This document shows, in pieces, positions 11,231-21,116 of a DNA stretch of 64,000 nt; position 1 is the stretch's first letter, and each line of letters opens with the position of its first letter. The notes beneath the pieces were generated by a model. That model was not told where the DNA came from, ran no database searches, and saw nothing but the letters and a program-made list of their open reading frames with translations. The DNA is taken from positions 38,745,135 through 38,809,134 of the forward strand of contig CM034300.1 in NCBI GenBank assembly GCA_019925795.1, read 5' to 3'. The translations under genes and the position numbers were made by a program. The stretch is from Dendrobium chrysotoxum (lineage: Eukaryota; Streptophyta; Magnoliopsida; Asparagales; Orchidaceae).

Positions 11231-11390
11231 GTTCTCTGCCCGCTTCAGGTGGAAGCAAAAGGAGTTCGTAGGTTCTCTGCCTTCTTCAGGAGGAAGCGAA
11301 AGGAGTTCGAAGGTTCTCTGCCTGCTTCAGGAGGAAGCGAAAGGAGGTCGGGTTCTCCGCCTTGCTGTGGGAGCAAAAGGAGAGACACTT
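11231..11390 (+). repeat. 41-bp tandem repeat in E1 5' LTR
   Basis: Units beginning GTTCTCTGCC start at 11231, 11272, 11313 and 11352 (spacing 41, 41, 39) and contain TTCAGGAGGAAGCGAAAGGAG. The unit keeps several frames open, which explains the 66- to 109-codon ORFs here; they are not genes. Confidence 0.9.
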
Positions 11391-11693
11391 CTGTTTAGTG
11401 CAATAGCCGGAGGGGAGGCTCCGGGGAGTGGACGTAGGTCAAGTTGACCGAACCACTATAAAATCTGGTTTGCTTTTCTGATTCAATTCTGCACTTTAAT
11501 TTTTTCTGATATTAACTGCTTGGGTGAATATCTGTGGTTGATCTTTTTATCATTGTTTTAATTCGTTTCCGCTGCACGTTATAAAAAGATTTTCATAGTT
11601 ATCGTGAAATTTTTAAATAACCAATTCACCCCCCCTCTTGGTTAGCCTCGGGACTAGTTCACTAGGGCTTAACATCCCTATCGAACTTTCAAG

Positions 11694-11704
11694 TGGTATT
11701 AGAG
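11694..11704 (+). promoter_or_regulatory. E1 primer-binding site (tRNA-iMet)
   Basis: TGGTATTAGAG, two bases after the 5' LTR, is one substitution away from TGGTATCAGAG, the complement of the 3' end of plant initiator tRNA-Met. E2 and E3 keep the exact match. Confidence 0.88.
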
Positions 11705-11746
11705 AGGGATTCAAAATTTAGGTTTAAAAACTTTTGAATTTGATCC

Positions 11747-13450
11747 ATGGCTAACTGTAACAATTGTAATACTGCTGAAGGATATTCTATTACAAGACCA
11801 CCGTTGTTTGATAATATTCCTTTTGTTTTTTGGAAAACACGCATGTCTACTTTTCTACAGTCTATTGATTATCGCATGTGGATGTTAGTTAAGGACGGAT
11901 ACGAACCACCTTTTAGATTGATTAACAATGTGAAAACTGAACTGCCTTTTACTGATTGTACGTTTGATGATCGTGATTTAGCACAGTTAAATGCAAAATG
12001 CTTGAACTGTTTCTTTTGTGCTTTAAAATCTGAAGACTATATGCATGTTTCTACTTGTACAACGGGAAAGGAAATTTGGGATAGATTATGCATAACATAC
12101 GAAGGTACAACTGAAGTCAAACAGTCTAGGTTAAACATCTTGTTACATGATTACGAACTTTTTCACATGAAACCTAGTGAGACTATTTCAGAAATGTACA
12201 CAAGGTTCACTCAGATTGTTACCTCGTTGCATGTTTTAGGTAGAGAACTTACTAACTACGAAAGAGTGAATAAAATTCTAAGATGTTTGCCTGCTTCTTA
12301 TGATGCTAAGATTACTGCTATTACTAAATCTAAAGATTTAAACACTTACTCTATTGACAGCTTACTTTGATCACTCATTGCTTACGAGCAAGGGGTGAAC
12401 CAAAGGCAACTTGATGCAGGTGAACGCAAGAAAGAGAAGACAGTGGCACTAAAGGCCATGGATTCAGATGCTAGCTCTTCCGGGTCTGATAGCAATGATG
12501 TTGCCTTAATCACAAGGCAATTCAAAAGCTTTCTAAGGAAGAAACATAAGAACTATCAGAAGTGGAACAAGGGTAAGTCCAATAAAAATTTTAAGAGTTC
12601 ATCTGAATCTGTTTGTTTTGAATGCAGGAAGCCTGGACACATAAAGGCTGAATGTCCTACACTTAAAGCTCACCCAAGCAAGGAGAAGGGTGAGGAGAAA
12701 CCAAAGTTTAGAAAGGACAAGAAGCGGATTCAGAAGGCGTTCTGGGCAGACTCTGCATCCGACTCTTCTGAGACTGAAGCTGAAGAGGAGGAAACAAACT
12801 TGTGTCTTATGGCTGATGATCACCCTGGTCAGTCAGATCAGGAAGAGGTATGTGAGCTTACCTACGATCAATTATTTGAAGTTTCTGAAAGAATTCATAC
12901 ATCGTATAGGAAGCTTAAGAAAACTCATGCTAGTTTGAAATTAGATTACTTAACTTTACAAAAAGAGCATGATTCTGTAGTTAAAGATCATTCCACACTT
13001 GATTCAAATCACATGTCTTTGCTTGATGAATTCGATGAGTTGAATAAAAAATATTCTGATTTAGTTTCTGAGCATGATTCATTGAAAACTACGCATGTGG
13101 ACTTAGAAAGAGCTTTTAAAGAATTAGATACAATGGCATGTGAAGTAGAAAGTAGCAAGGGAACCTTGAAATTTGAAATTGCAAGCTTAAAGAAAGAAAA
13201 TGAGTTTTTGAAAGTAAAGATTAGTGCTTTTGAAAAGAACAAAACACCGCCTACTTTTAAACAGTTTTATGCACCGCCACCTTTTGAAAAATCTGTTGCA
13301 AGTTCTTCAAAGCATGTTTCATATACATCTAGGAAGAGGAATTATCATCCACGTAGATTAGTTAACCCTTTTCGTGGTGTTAGATGTTTTTCATGTGGCA
13401 TGTTAGGACATATTTCTCACACCTGCACTGTTCACAGTAGTACACATTAG
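11747..13450 (+). pseudogene. gag: E1 gag
   Basis: Starts at ATG 11747 (MANCNNCNTAEGYSIT) and reads in one frame, with a stop TGA at 12368 where E3 has Gly and a stop TAG at 13448 where E3 has Trp. The N-terminal third is a UBN2/Gag-like domain (WKTRMSTFLQSIDYRMW, then LNILLHDYELFHMKPSETI). A CCHC zinc knuckle (CFECRKPGHIKAEC) lies near codon 289, an acidic stretch and a predicted coiled coil around codons 360-500, and a second knuckle (CFSCGMLGHISHTC) near codon 545. It would form the capsid and bind RNA. A one-base loss near 13532 shifts the frame before the pol junction. Confidence 0.93.
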
Positions 13451-13598
13451 GTGTGGAAACCCAAACTGCCTGTTTCACAGCACAGCACGCATGCATTACA
13501 TTCTTCTTTTCATAAGAAGGAACCCAAACCTGTTTGTTTCCTAAGACTGTCGTTTGATACTTTTGTAGGAGTGCTCTCACACAAGACCTCGTGAGAGC

Positions 13599-16500
13599 AT
13601 GTGGTACCTGGACAGCGGATGTTCTAGACATATGACTGGAGATGCAAATCAGTTCATTTCGCTGGAGGCCAGAGCTGGAGGCAAGGTTACACTTGGAGAT
13701 AACACCACCAGGAAGGTGGTAGGCACAGGTATAATTGGTGATTCAAAAAACTTTATGATTGATAATGTTTTGCTTGTAGATGGACTGAAACACAACCTGC
13801 TGAGCATCAGTCAACTCTGTGACAAGGGATACAGCATCAAATTCCTGCCCACTGGCTGCATTTTAAGCTTAAATGATGAAGTTGTTTTGCAGGGGCAAAG
13901 GATCAACAACGTCTACAAGATGGATGTAAGTAGCATTAAATCTGATAATTCAATTTGCTTAAAAACAGCTGCTGATGAGTCTTGGTTATGGCATAGGAGA
14001 TTGTGTCATGCCAGTATGAAAACCCTTAGGAGAGTCACCCAAAAGGACTTAGTTAGAGATGTGCCCAAGCTTAAGTTCACTAAGGATCACCTGTGTGATG
14101 CCTGTCAGTTGGGGAAGCAAGTCCAGTCCTCTTTTCACTCTGTTAAGGACATTAGCACCTCTAGACCTTTAGAAGTTCTTCACATGGACCTCTTTGGACC
14201 CATTAGCACTGCCAGCTTAGGGGGGAGAGTCTATGGTTTTGTGATTGTAGATGAATATTCGAGGTTCACTTGGGTTAAGTTTTTGTCACATAAATTTGAG
14301 TCATTTGATGAGTTTAGATCCTTCTCTACTTGGATTCAGAAGAAGTTAGGATGTGAGATTATTACCATCCATAGTGATCACGGAGGGGAATTTGAAAATG
14401 AAAGGTTTGGAAGCTTTTGTGAGGATCATGGGATTAGTCATAATTTTTCAGCTCCTAGGACCCCTCAGCAGAACGGGGTAGCTGAAAGGAAGAACATGAC
14501 CTTAGTGGAAGCCGCTAGAGCCATGCTTGCCGAGTATTCACTTCCAAAATACTTTTGGGCTGAAGCGGTGAACACTGCCTGTTATGTGCTGAATAGGGTG
14601 AATGTGAGAGTCAAACTGAACAAGACACCTTATGAGATCATTAAGGGTAGAACTCCAAATCTGTCCCACCTCCATGTCTTTGGCTGTAAGGTTTTCATTC
14701 TGAACAACGGGAAGTTACCCTTAGGAAAATTTGACCCCAAATCTGATGAAGGAGTGTTCTTAGGATATTCAAGTGTGGGGAAATCCTTTAGGGTGTTCAA
14801 TAGGAGGACTTTGGTGGTGGAAGAAACAACCCATGTAGTGTTTGATGAATCTGATCCTAAGGAGTCTAGATCTGAAGTTGAAGATGAAGAGATTATTGAG
14901 GTTACCCAAGGAGTTGGAAATACAAATTTGGAGGAAAGGGTAGAATCTCAAACAGAGTTGCCTAGAGATTGGAGATATTCTTCGAGTCATCCTAAAGAAT
15001 TGATCTTAGGAGACCCTTTTGAAGGTGTTAAGACTAGGCATGGACTTAGGAAGGAAGTAAACCATTTTGCCTTTATCTCAATGACTGAACCCACCAACAT
15101 CAATCAAGCCCTGTCGGATGAATTTTGGATTTTAGCTATGCAGGAAGAATTGAATCAATTTGTAAGGAATGATGTTTGGGAGTTAGTAGAAAGACCTAAA
15201 AATCAAAGTATTGTGGGAACCAAGTGGGTCTTTAAGAATAAGATGAATGATTCTGGTGTGGTGGTGAGAAATAAGGCAAGATTGGTGGCTAAGGGGTATA
15301 ATCAGATAGAAGGGATTGATTTTGAGGAGACTTTTGCCCCTATAGCTAGATTGGAAGCCATTAGAGTGCTACTAGCCTTTGCCTGTTATAAGGGATTTAA
15401 GTTGTTTCAAATGGATTTTAAGAGTGCCTTTTTAAATGGGGTAATTAAAGAAGATGTTTTTTTAGAACAACCCCCAGGTTTTGAGAGTTCCCAATATCCA
15501 AGTCATGTCTATAAATTAAAAAAGGCCTTATATGGATTAAAACAGGCACCCAGAGCTTGGTATGAGAGGCTTAGCACATTCCTGTTAGAAAGAGAGTTTG
15601 TTAAGGGGAGCGTAGACACCACCCTTTTTCTGAGGAGATTAGGGGATGACTTACTCATTGTCCAGATCTATGTTGATGATATAATTTTTGGATCTTCTGA
15701 TAAATATTTATGTGAAGAGTTTTCTAAAACGATGAGTAAGGAGTTTGAGATGAGTATGATGGGAGAATTGTCCTACTTTTTGGGGTTTAGCATAAGGCAA
15801 ACGGATGATGGAACCTTTCTCAATCAATCAAAATACACTAAGGACATTTTGAAGAAATATGAAATGGACAAAGCAAAGCCAATCAATACTCCCATGCCCT
15901 CCTCAGTTCAGTTAGATAAGGATTCAAATGGAAAATCTGTTGATCAGAAGAAGTATAGAGGGATAATAGGTTCACTGCTTTACCTGACTGCTAGCCGACC
16001 TGATATCATGTTTAGTGTCTGTCTTTGTGCTAGGTTTCAGGCTGATCCTAAAGAGTCCCACCTGACTGCTGTTAAGAGAATTCTTAGATATCTTTTAGGA
16101 ACCCCAAACCTAGGAATTTGGTACCCTAGGCACAACACCTCTTTTGAGATCATTGGATATTCTGATTCTGACTTTGCGGGGGTGTAGGGTGGATAGGAAG
16201 AGTACTTCTGGGACTTGTCAATTTATAGGACAATCGTTAGTCTCCTGGTCCAGTAGAAAATAGAACTCAGTTGCACTTTCCACTGCTGAAGCTGAGTACA
16301 TTGCCTTAGGGAGTTGTGTGGCCCAAGTTCTTTGGTTGAAGCAGCAAGTCTTGAATTTAGGAGTACCTGTTGGCACAATTTCTGTTATGTGTGATAATAC
16401 TAGTGCCATCTGTATCTCTAAGAATCCAATCCAACATTCTAAGACCAAACACATTGACATTATGCATCACTTCATTAGGGACCATGTTACAAAAGGGGAC

Positions 16501-16620
16501 ATTGAGCTACACCACGTAGCAACTGAAAATCAGTTGGCTGACATATTCACTAAACCACTGGCCTTTGACTCATTCAGCATTTTGAGAACCAGATTAGGAG
16601 TGATTGATATAAATGCTTGA
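13599..16620 (+). pseudogene. pol: E1 pol (protease-integrase-RT-RNase H)
   Basis: The first 862 codons are open. DSGC at residues 5-8 is the protease active site. The HHCC integrase finger runs from about 132 to 169. The integrase triad is D197, D260, E296 (exact DD35E). RT runs from about 540, with YVDD at 691-694. An extra G near 16181 shifts the frame inside RNase H (SDSDFAG then TAG at 16185). The rest of RNase H continues in the next frame to TGA at 16618-16620, with one more in-frame TAG at 16261 (RK-stop-NS). The ATG is used here only as a landmark: the frame opens after TAG at 13566. See the gag-pol junction finding. Confidence 0.95.
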
Positions 16621-18055
16621 TTCTGATGACTGCTGATTTATGATTATTCTGATTGGTATTCTGATTTCTGTTAGTTAGTTTTGGTATTCTGATTTCTGAT
16701 TTTTGTTAGTTAGTTTTGGTTTGATTATTTGCTTTCAGTTGATTTTATCTCTTCTGCTGATTTCTGTGTTAGCCTTACTGTTAGTTTGATTTGAGTATTT
16801 ACTTTGCTGTGATTTTCTACCTATTTTTATTTATTTACTGGTTCATATCTTGCACTTACTATTTTATGCTTTTCAAGATCTGATCACCGCTCACTACTTC
16901 TGGTGATCTGAATTTTTGACTGGGAGTTTTTACCTTGTTTTGGTTTGGAAGCTGATAAGCAGTGATTGACTTCGCTGAATCTGTTAAAGGGAAGAAACAT
17001 TGATAATTATTTCTCTTCCTCTAACTCCTTTACTGGTGTGTAGTTTCTTTTGAATAAAAATTCTCTTCAAAATTAAAATATTAGTTTTTGAAATAGAGAT
17101 TATTTTATCTTCCTATAGTAATCTGCCTCATATCAATAGTGTTTTTCAAAGTCTTGAGTCATTAGTTTGATTTTTTAAACCAAGTGATTGCATTTATCAT
17201 ATGTTGTATGGCTTTTGTTTTGTGAATCGTTCTTCCTTACTGCGGAGAGTCATCTCCTATGTCTGGAAGATAATCTCATAGCTGAGACTCTTTAATGATT
17301 ATGAAAAGGAGAAAGCTTATAAAAGATGCGCAGTGCGCCAGATAATTTGAAAAAGAGGCATAAAATGAGCCCAAAACTGAAAAGATGCGAAATTGCCAAA
17401 TTGAATACACAAAGTGTATCAAAAATCAAAAGATGCGCAAAGCGCCAACAAATTTAAAAAAGAGGCACAAAATGAGCCCAAAACAAGCTTTCTTCCCTTT
17501 CAGATTGTTAAATGTCTTAGAGAAATCTGTGCGCCACTTAATATTTTCAAAAGCTTGAGTTTTGAAAATCCCGATTTCTGATTTTTTACTTTGTAACACT
17601 ATTATATCAGATATTTTTCTGGAACGAGGCTTGAAAGGATCTCTTTTCAAATCTAATGTCTTTTCTTTTGAATCAGATTTTTGTGTTGAAAGAGGTTTGC
17701 ATCGATAAGGTGCCCGGGGTTGGAGTTACAAAAGTTGATTATTTCCAACCTTTTTTGGATTTCAGCGCTTTCAATCGTCCTGTCATTGGTTTTTTAAATC
17801 TAAAATCAAGGAAAAATTCTGATTTTCCTGTTTTGTAGTTGTTCTATTTATGTTTTATTTTCGTGTTCTGTTTTTCCTCCTCCTTTTTGTGATGTCAAAA
17901 GGGGGAGTCAGTTGTAGTCGTGTCTGTTTCTGTTTTTTGAGTCATGTTTCCTGCATTGTTTTAGCTGTTAAATGAAAATTTAAAAAATATTTGTTTATTT
18001 GATCTCCTAGTTTACTTTTATTTTCAAACTACTTTACAAATATTTGCCATCATCA
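16621..18055 (+). other. E1 region between pol and 3' LTR; ORF3 missing
   Basis: T-rich, without an ORF. Compared with E3 it runs in parallel up to about 17830 and then jumps to sequence near the 3' end (TTTTGTAGTTG), so about 1.9 kb holding ORF3 and the internal palindrome cluster has been lost. A local duplication at 17320-17480 carries short hairpins. A PPT-like TCAAAAGGGGGAGTC lies at about 17895. Confidence 0.75.
17325..17446 (+). repeat. Cluster of short hairpins (E1 3' UTR)
   Basis: Four small inverted repeats in 120 bp: GATGCGCAGTGCGCC (17325), GATGCGAAATTGCC (17384), GAATACACAAAGTGTATC (17403) and GATGCGCAAAGCGCC (17432). The matching places in E3 (55921-56046) and E2 (about 31370-31450) also form hairpins, with changed bases. 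Confidence 0.7.
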
Positions 18056-18098
18056 AAAAGGGGGAGATTGTTGCAAATCTGGTTTTGATGATGACAAA
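18043..18098 (+). promoter_or_regulatory. E1 polypurine tract and flanking stem-loop
   Basis: The arms TTTGCCATCATCAAAA (18043-18058) and TTTTGATGATGACAAA (18083-18098) pair over 16 bp with one mismatch. The 24-nt loop holds AGGGGGAGAT and the first bases of the 3' LTR (starts 18069). The purine tract primes plus-strand DNA synthesis. The same structure is present in E3 and E2. Confidence 0.85.
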
Positions 18099-18317
18099 CA
18101 TGTTTCCAGTGTGTTTTGCTTGGCTAATCTATTTCAGGCACAAAAGACCGCGAGCCACTCAAGCCAACTCAAGATCGGGTCCAAGTGTGTCAAATGTATG
18201 ATTTTTCTTTTTATTGAGTCAATTGTAATGTAACTGATTCCCTAGCTAAGTAACCTTGCACACACACACTCAGGAAGAGAGATTGAGTGAATTAGAGTTT
18301 CTGTTAAAATTTGGTCA

Positions 18318-19000
18318 GATCGTCCTGGACGATCTCCACATCGTCCTGGACGATCCAGCCAAAACAGAAACCCTAATTAGGGTGACTAAGTTAAGAGGGT
18401 CAGATTAAGCTGATCGTCCTGGACGATCTCCGGATCGTACGGGACGATATGCCCAAATCAAAAATTCTCAGCCGCCAGATCAAGTTAGGCAAGTTCTTAT
18501 TTTTAGATACTTGGTCTGATCGTCCCGGACGATACGTGTATCGTCCCGGACGATCCAATACAATCATGCCTAATTTAATCTGCTAATTAAGGAAAGCAAT
18601 TTATTTTTGGTTGATACGATCATATCGTCTTGGACGATCGCAGGATCGTCCCGGACGATCTTGATCGTCTAGTGCATTTAAGCTGTACGTCCAGAACTAT
18701 GTACAGGACAATTTGGGGCCTTTTTGAACTAATCGTACAGGACGATGACCCCATCGTCCCGGACGATCAAGTCATTTTTTGGTCGTCCAGCACAGATTTC
18801 TCTGGACGACCCGAACTGTCTTCTGGACGATTTCCCTCAATTTGCACTAATCGTCCCGGACGATCGCAGGATCGTACGGGACGATATGAACAATTTTTTT
18901 TACTGATCGCCCAGAAGAGCCAGATCGTCCAGGCTGAAACAGTTGAATTTGAACTGATCGTACAGGATGATCTACCGATCGTCCTGGACGATCTTGGCCG
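18318..19000. repeat. Palindrome array (E1 3' LTR)
   Basis: Same GATCGTCCNGGACGATC family as in the 5' LTR, with less CpG decay: several units keep CG at both positions, for example at 18320, 18340, 18522, 18624 and 18850. Confidence 0.9.
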
Positions 19001-19261
19001 ACCAGTTGAGATTTAGGGCAAATTTTAAGCCCTCCTTTAAAAGAACTTTTTCCAATTTTTGGAAAAATCTTTTGCTACCTTCCTTCCCTGAGAAACCCTA
19101 GAGAGAGAGAGTTGGGAGAGAGAGAGAAGATCTTGTGAGGGGGAGTTAGTGAGGGATTCACTAAGGTTGCTTCGAGCACAGATCAGAGTCATCTTCTCCG
19201 CTCGTCGTTTTTCGTCTAGTCGGTGTTCGTCGTGGGAGGATCGTTCGTAAGAAGATCCGGG

Positions 19262-19470
19262 GTTCTCTGCCCGCTTCAGGTGGAAGCAAAAGGAGTTCGT
19301 AGGTTCTCTGCCTGCTTCAGGAGGAAGCGAAAGGAGTTTGAAGGTTCTCTGCCTGCTTCAAGAGGAAGCGAAAGGAGGTCGGGTTCTCTGCCTCACCGTG
19401 TGGTGAAAAGGAGATTTTTGTACAGGCTTCTCCGCCTTGCTGTGGGAGCAAAAGGAGAGACACTTCTGTT
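19262..19470 (+). repeat. 41-bp tandem repeat in E1 3' LTR
   Basis: GTTCTCTGCC units start at 19262, 19303, 19344 and 19383, followed by a related unit (TCACCGTGTGGTGAAAAGGAG) that is absent from the 5' LTR but present in E3 and E4. Confidence 0.88.
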
Positions 19471-19765
19471 TAGTGCAATACCTGGAGGGGAGGCTCCGGG
19501 GAGTGGACGTAGGTCAAGTTGACCGAACCACTATAAAATCTGGTTTGCTTTTCTGATTCAATTCTGCACTTTAATTTTTTCTGATATTAACTGCTTGGGT
19601 GAATATCTGTGGTTGATCTTTTTATCGTTGTTTTAATTCTTTTCCGCTGCACGTTATAAAAAGATTTTCATAGTTATCGTGAAATTTTTAAATAACCAAT
19701 TCACCCCCCCTCTTGGTTAGCCTCGGGACTAGTTCACTAGGGCTTAACATCCTATCGAACTTTCA

Positions 19766-19770
19766 ACCCA
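19766..19770. repeat. Right target-site duplication ACCCA of E1
   Basis: Exact copy of 10051-10055, directly after the terminal CA of the E1 3' LTR. Confidence 0.92.
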
Positions 19771-20130
19771 GGTCTTGGGTCAATCAGGTTGACCAGGTCA
19801 ACCTGGGTTGACCCAATAGGCCTTAATGGGTCTATTCAAGCTCCAGTCAAATCCAAACTCAACCCAGAGCTCTCCAAGCCCTATTTCCTCCTCCACTGGA
19901 CTCAGTGGGTCAAGTTTGACCCATTGGGCCCAGGTCTTGGTCCTGGGTCAACCTGATTGACTAGGTCAACCCAGGTTGACCCATTAGGCCCATATGTGTC
20001 TAAATCAACCCTAAGCACTTCAAGCCATTCCCTAGACTCAAGCCCCCACCCCCTTTTGACCCAATTGACTGGGTTGACCAAGTCAACCCTTGACTTGGTC
20101 AACCCAAGTCTTAATGGGTCAGTTTGACCC
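19771..20130. repeat. Palindromic GGTCAACC/GGTTGACC block in beta
   Basis: Repeated inverted motifs such as GGTTGACCAGGTCAACC and GGTCAACCTGGGTTGACC, mixed with TTGACCCATTAGGCC, occur at least six times in 360 bp. Nothing else in the window resembles this block. A 66-codon ORF on the minus strand is a by-product. Confidence 0.8.
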
Positions 20131-20268
20131 TTTAAGGGACATTTAAAACCTTTTTAAAGCTCTAAAACCTTTCCTAATCGATTCAAATCCCAAACCACGG
20201 CCTGATCAACCCCACCTCCTCCTAATTAAACCCTAGGGACGATCAGGGCCGTTGAGGAGAACCCTAAG

Positions 20269-20282
20269 GCCATAAATAGGAG
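20269..20282 (+). promoter_or_regulatory. TATA-like box in beta (CCATAAATAGGAGA)
   Basis: CATAAATAGGAGAG is followed by AGGGCTTGC and a pyrimidine-rich CTTGCTCTCTGGC, a layout typical of plant LTR promoters. It is the basis for calling beta plus-strand. Confidence 0.4.
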
Positions 20283-20759
20283 AGATTAGGGCTTGCTTAA
20301 GGGATATTTTTCTTGCTCTCTGGCTAGACCCCCTTTGGCTCTGAGATTTTGTGAGGATACCCCAACGAGCTCCCTCCACCTTGTCCAAACCAGAGACCGA
20401 CGGTCAAAGCTACCGGTGGCGAGTTTCCGGTGACCACAAGCCTTAGACGCCTAAGGCTTCGGTCCAGACCCCATTTGATCGTGCTTTCAACTAGAGAAGT
20501 TTGTGAGGACAGTCTACAAGTGCAACCTAACTAATATCTATGAGATCCAACTGTGAGATTTTCTAAAAACCCTTGATCTAGGTCAAAGCACTTAGATCTA
20601 AATAGGTTTATTCATAGAGTGTTTTAGAACAAACCATTATACCCACACGAATTCTATTCATGACTATAGTACACGTTTAAAATTTCAAATGATTTGGTCG
20701 ATCTGATTGCTAGAACGAGGCAAAAAATATTTTAGGGTTTCGGTTTGAGCCTGCCTGAA

Positions 20760-21115
20760 CTGCGTGCTATACGGACCGTTGATCAGCGGATTGACGGTCC
20801 AGAGGGCGCCATTCGGTCCGGATCTCTAACCACGGATCAGGATTGGCGGTCTGTTCCCTCGTCTGACTAGATCATGGCCGTCCACCCGAAACTGCTGGCG
20901 ATCAGCGGTGTCCCGAGCCCGTCCTACGTGGCTAAGTGGCGATCATTACGGTAATGATTGCCTGCCGCGGTAATCATTGCCCCATAACCGCGGATCCAGC
21001 CAGAGCGTGCCGCGTGGCCACCCAGCCGCTGCCGTCGCGTTCCTCTCCCCAATCATTGCCCGGGACCGCGGAGCCAGTCCCGGGCCGCCACGTGGTCCGC
21101 CGCCGCCGAGCCTCT
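20760..21115. other. GC-rich block in beta
   Basis: High G+C with many CpG and sites such as CCGCGG and CCCGGG. It includes repeated GGTAATGATTGCC / GGTAATCATTGCC motifs at 20951-21000. A short ORF at 20936-21136 has no recognisable domain and ends in the AT-rich block. Confidence 0.6.
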
Positions 21116-21116
21116 T

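Larger units (their letters stand above)
10056..11691 (+). repeat. E1 5' LTR
   Basis: Runs from TGTTGCAAATC to CGAACTTTCA, 1636 bp. It holds palindromes at 10309-10975, a TATA-like TTTAAAAG at 11003-11010, a GA-rich leader (11066-11100), a 41-bp tandem repeat and a second TATAAAA at about 11455. It is slightly shorter than the 3' LTR because of losses in the palindrome and tandem-repeat blocks. Confidence 0.94.
10056..19765 (+). mobile_element. E1: Sirevirus-type Ty1/copia retrotransposon, ORF3 deleted
   Basis: Two LTRs (10056-11691, 18069-19765) start TGTTGCAAATC and end GAACTTTCA. A tRNA-iMet primer site, gag, pol in copia order (protease, integrase, RT, RNase H) and a purine tract before the 3' LTR complete the 9.7-kb element. 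LTRs of 1.6-1.7 kb, a gag with two zinc knuckles, and sister copies with an extra ORF after pol indicate the Sirevirus (SIRE/Maximus) group. E1 is the best preserved of the copies, but it still has at least three nonsense changes and two frameshifts. Confidence 0.94.
18069..19765 (+). repeat. E1 3' LTR
   Basis: 1697 bp, TGTTGCAAATC to CGAACTTTCA, nearly identical to the 5' LTR. It has an additional palindrome pair near 18626-18665 and an extra piece of about 45 bp in the tandem-repeat block (19383-19470). It retains more CpG in the palindromes than the 5' LTR. Confidence 0.94.

Noticed and set aside
11118..11447. 109- and 68-codon ORFs rich in S, R, K, E and F (also 19223-19522, 44701-44975, 52015-52224, 61843-62148)
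   Set aside because: They result from the 41-bp tandem repeat in the Sirevirus LTR, occur in more than one frame, and differ among LTR copies.
12599..13631. Minus-strand and alternative-frame ORFs over E1 gag
   Set aside because: Antisense or shadow frames of the recognised gag with zinc knuckles.
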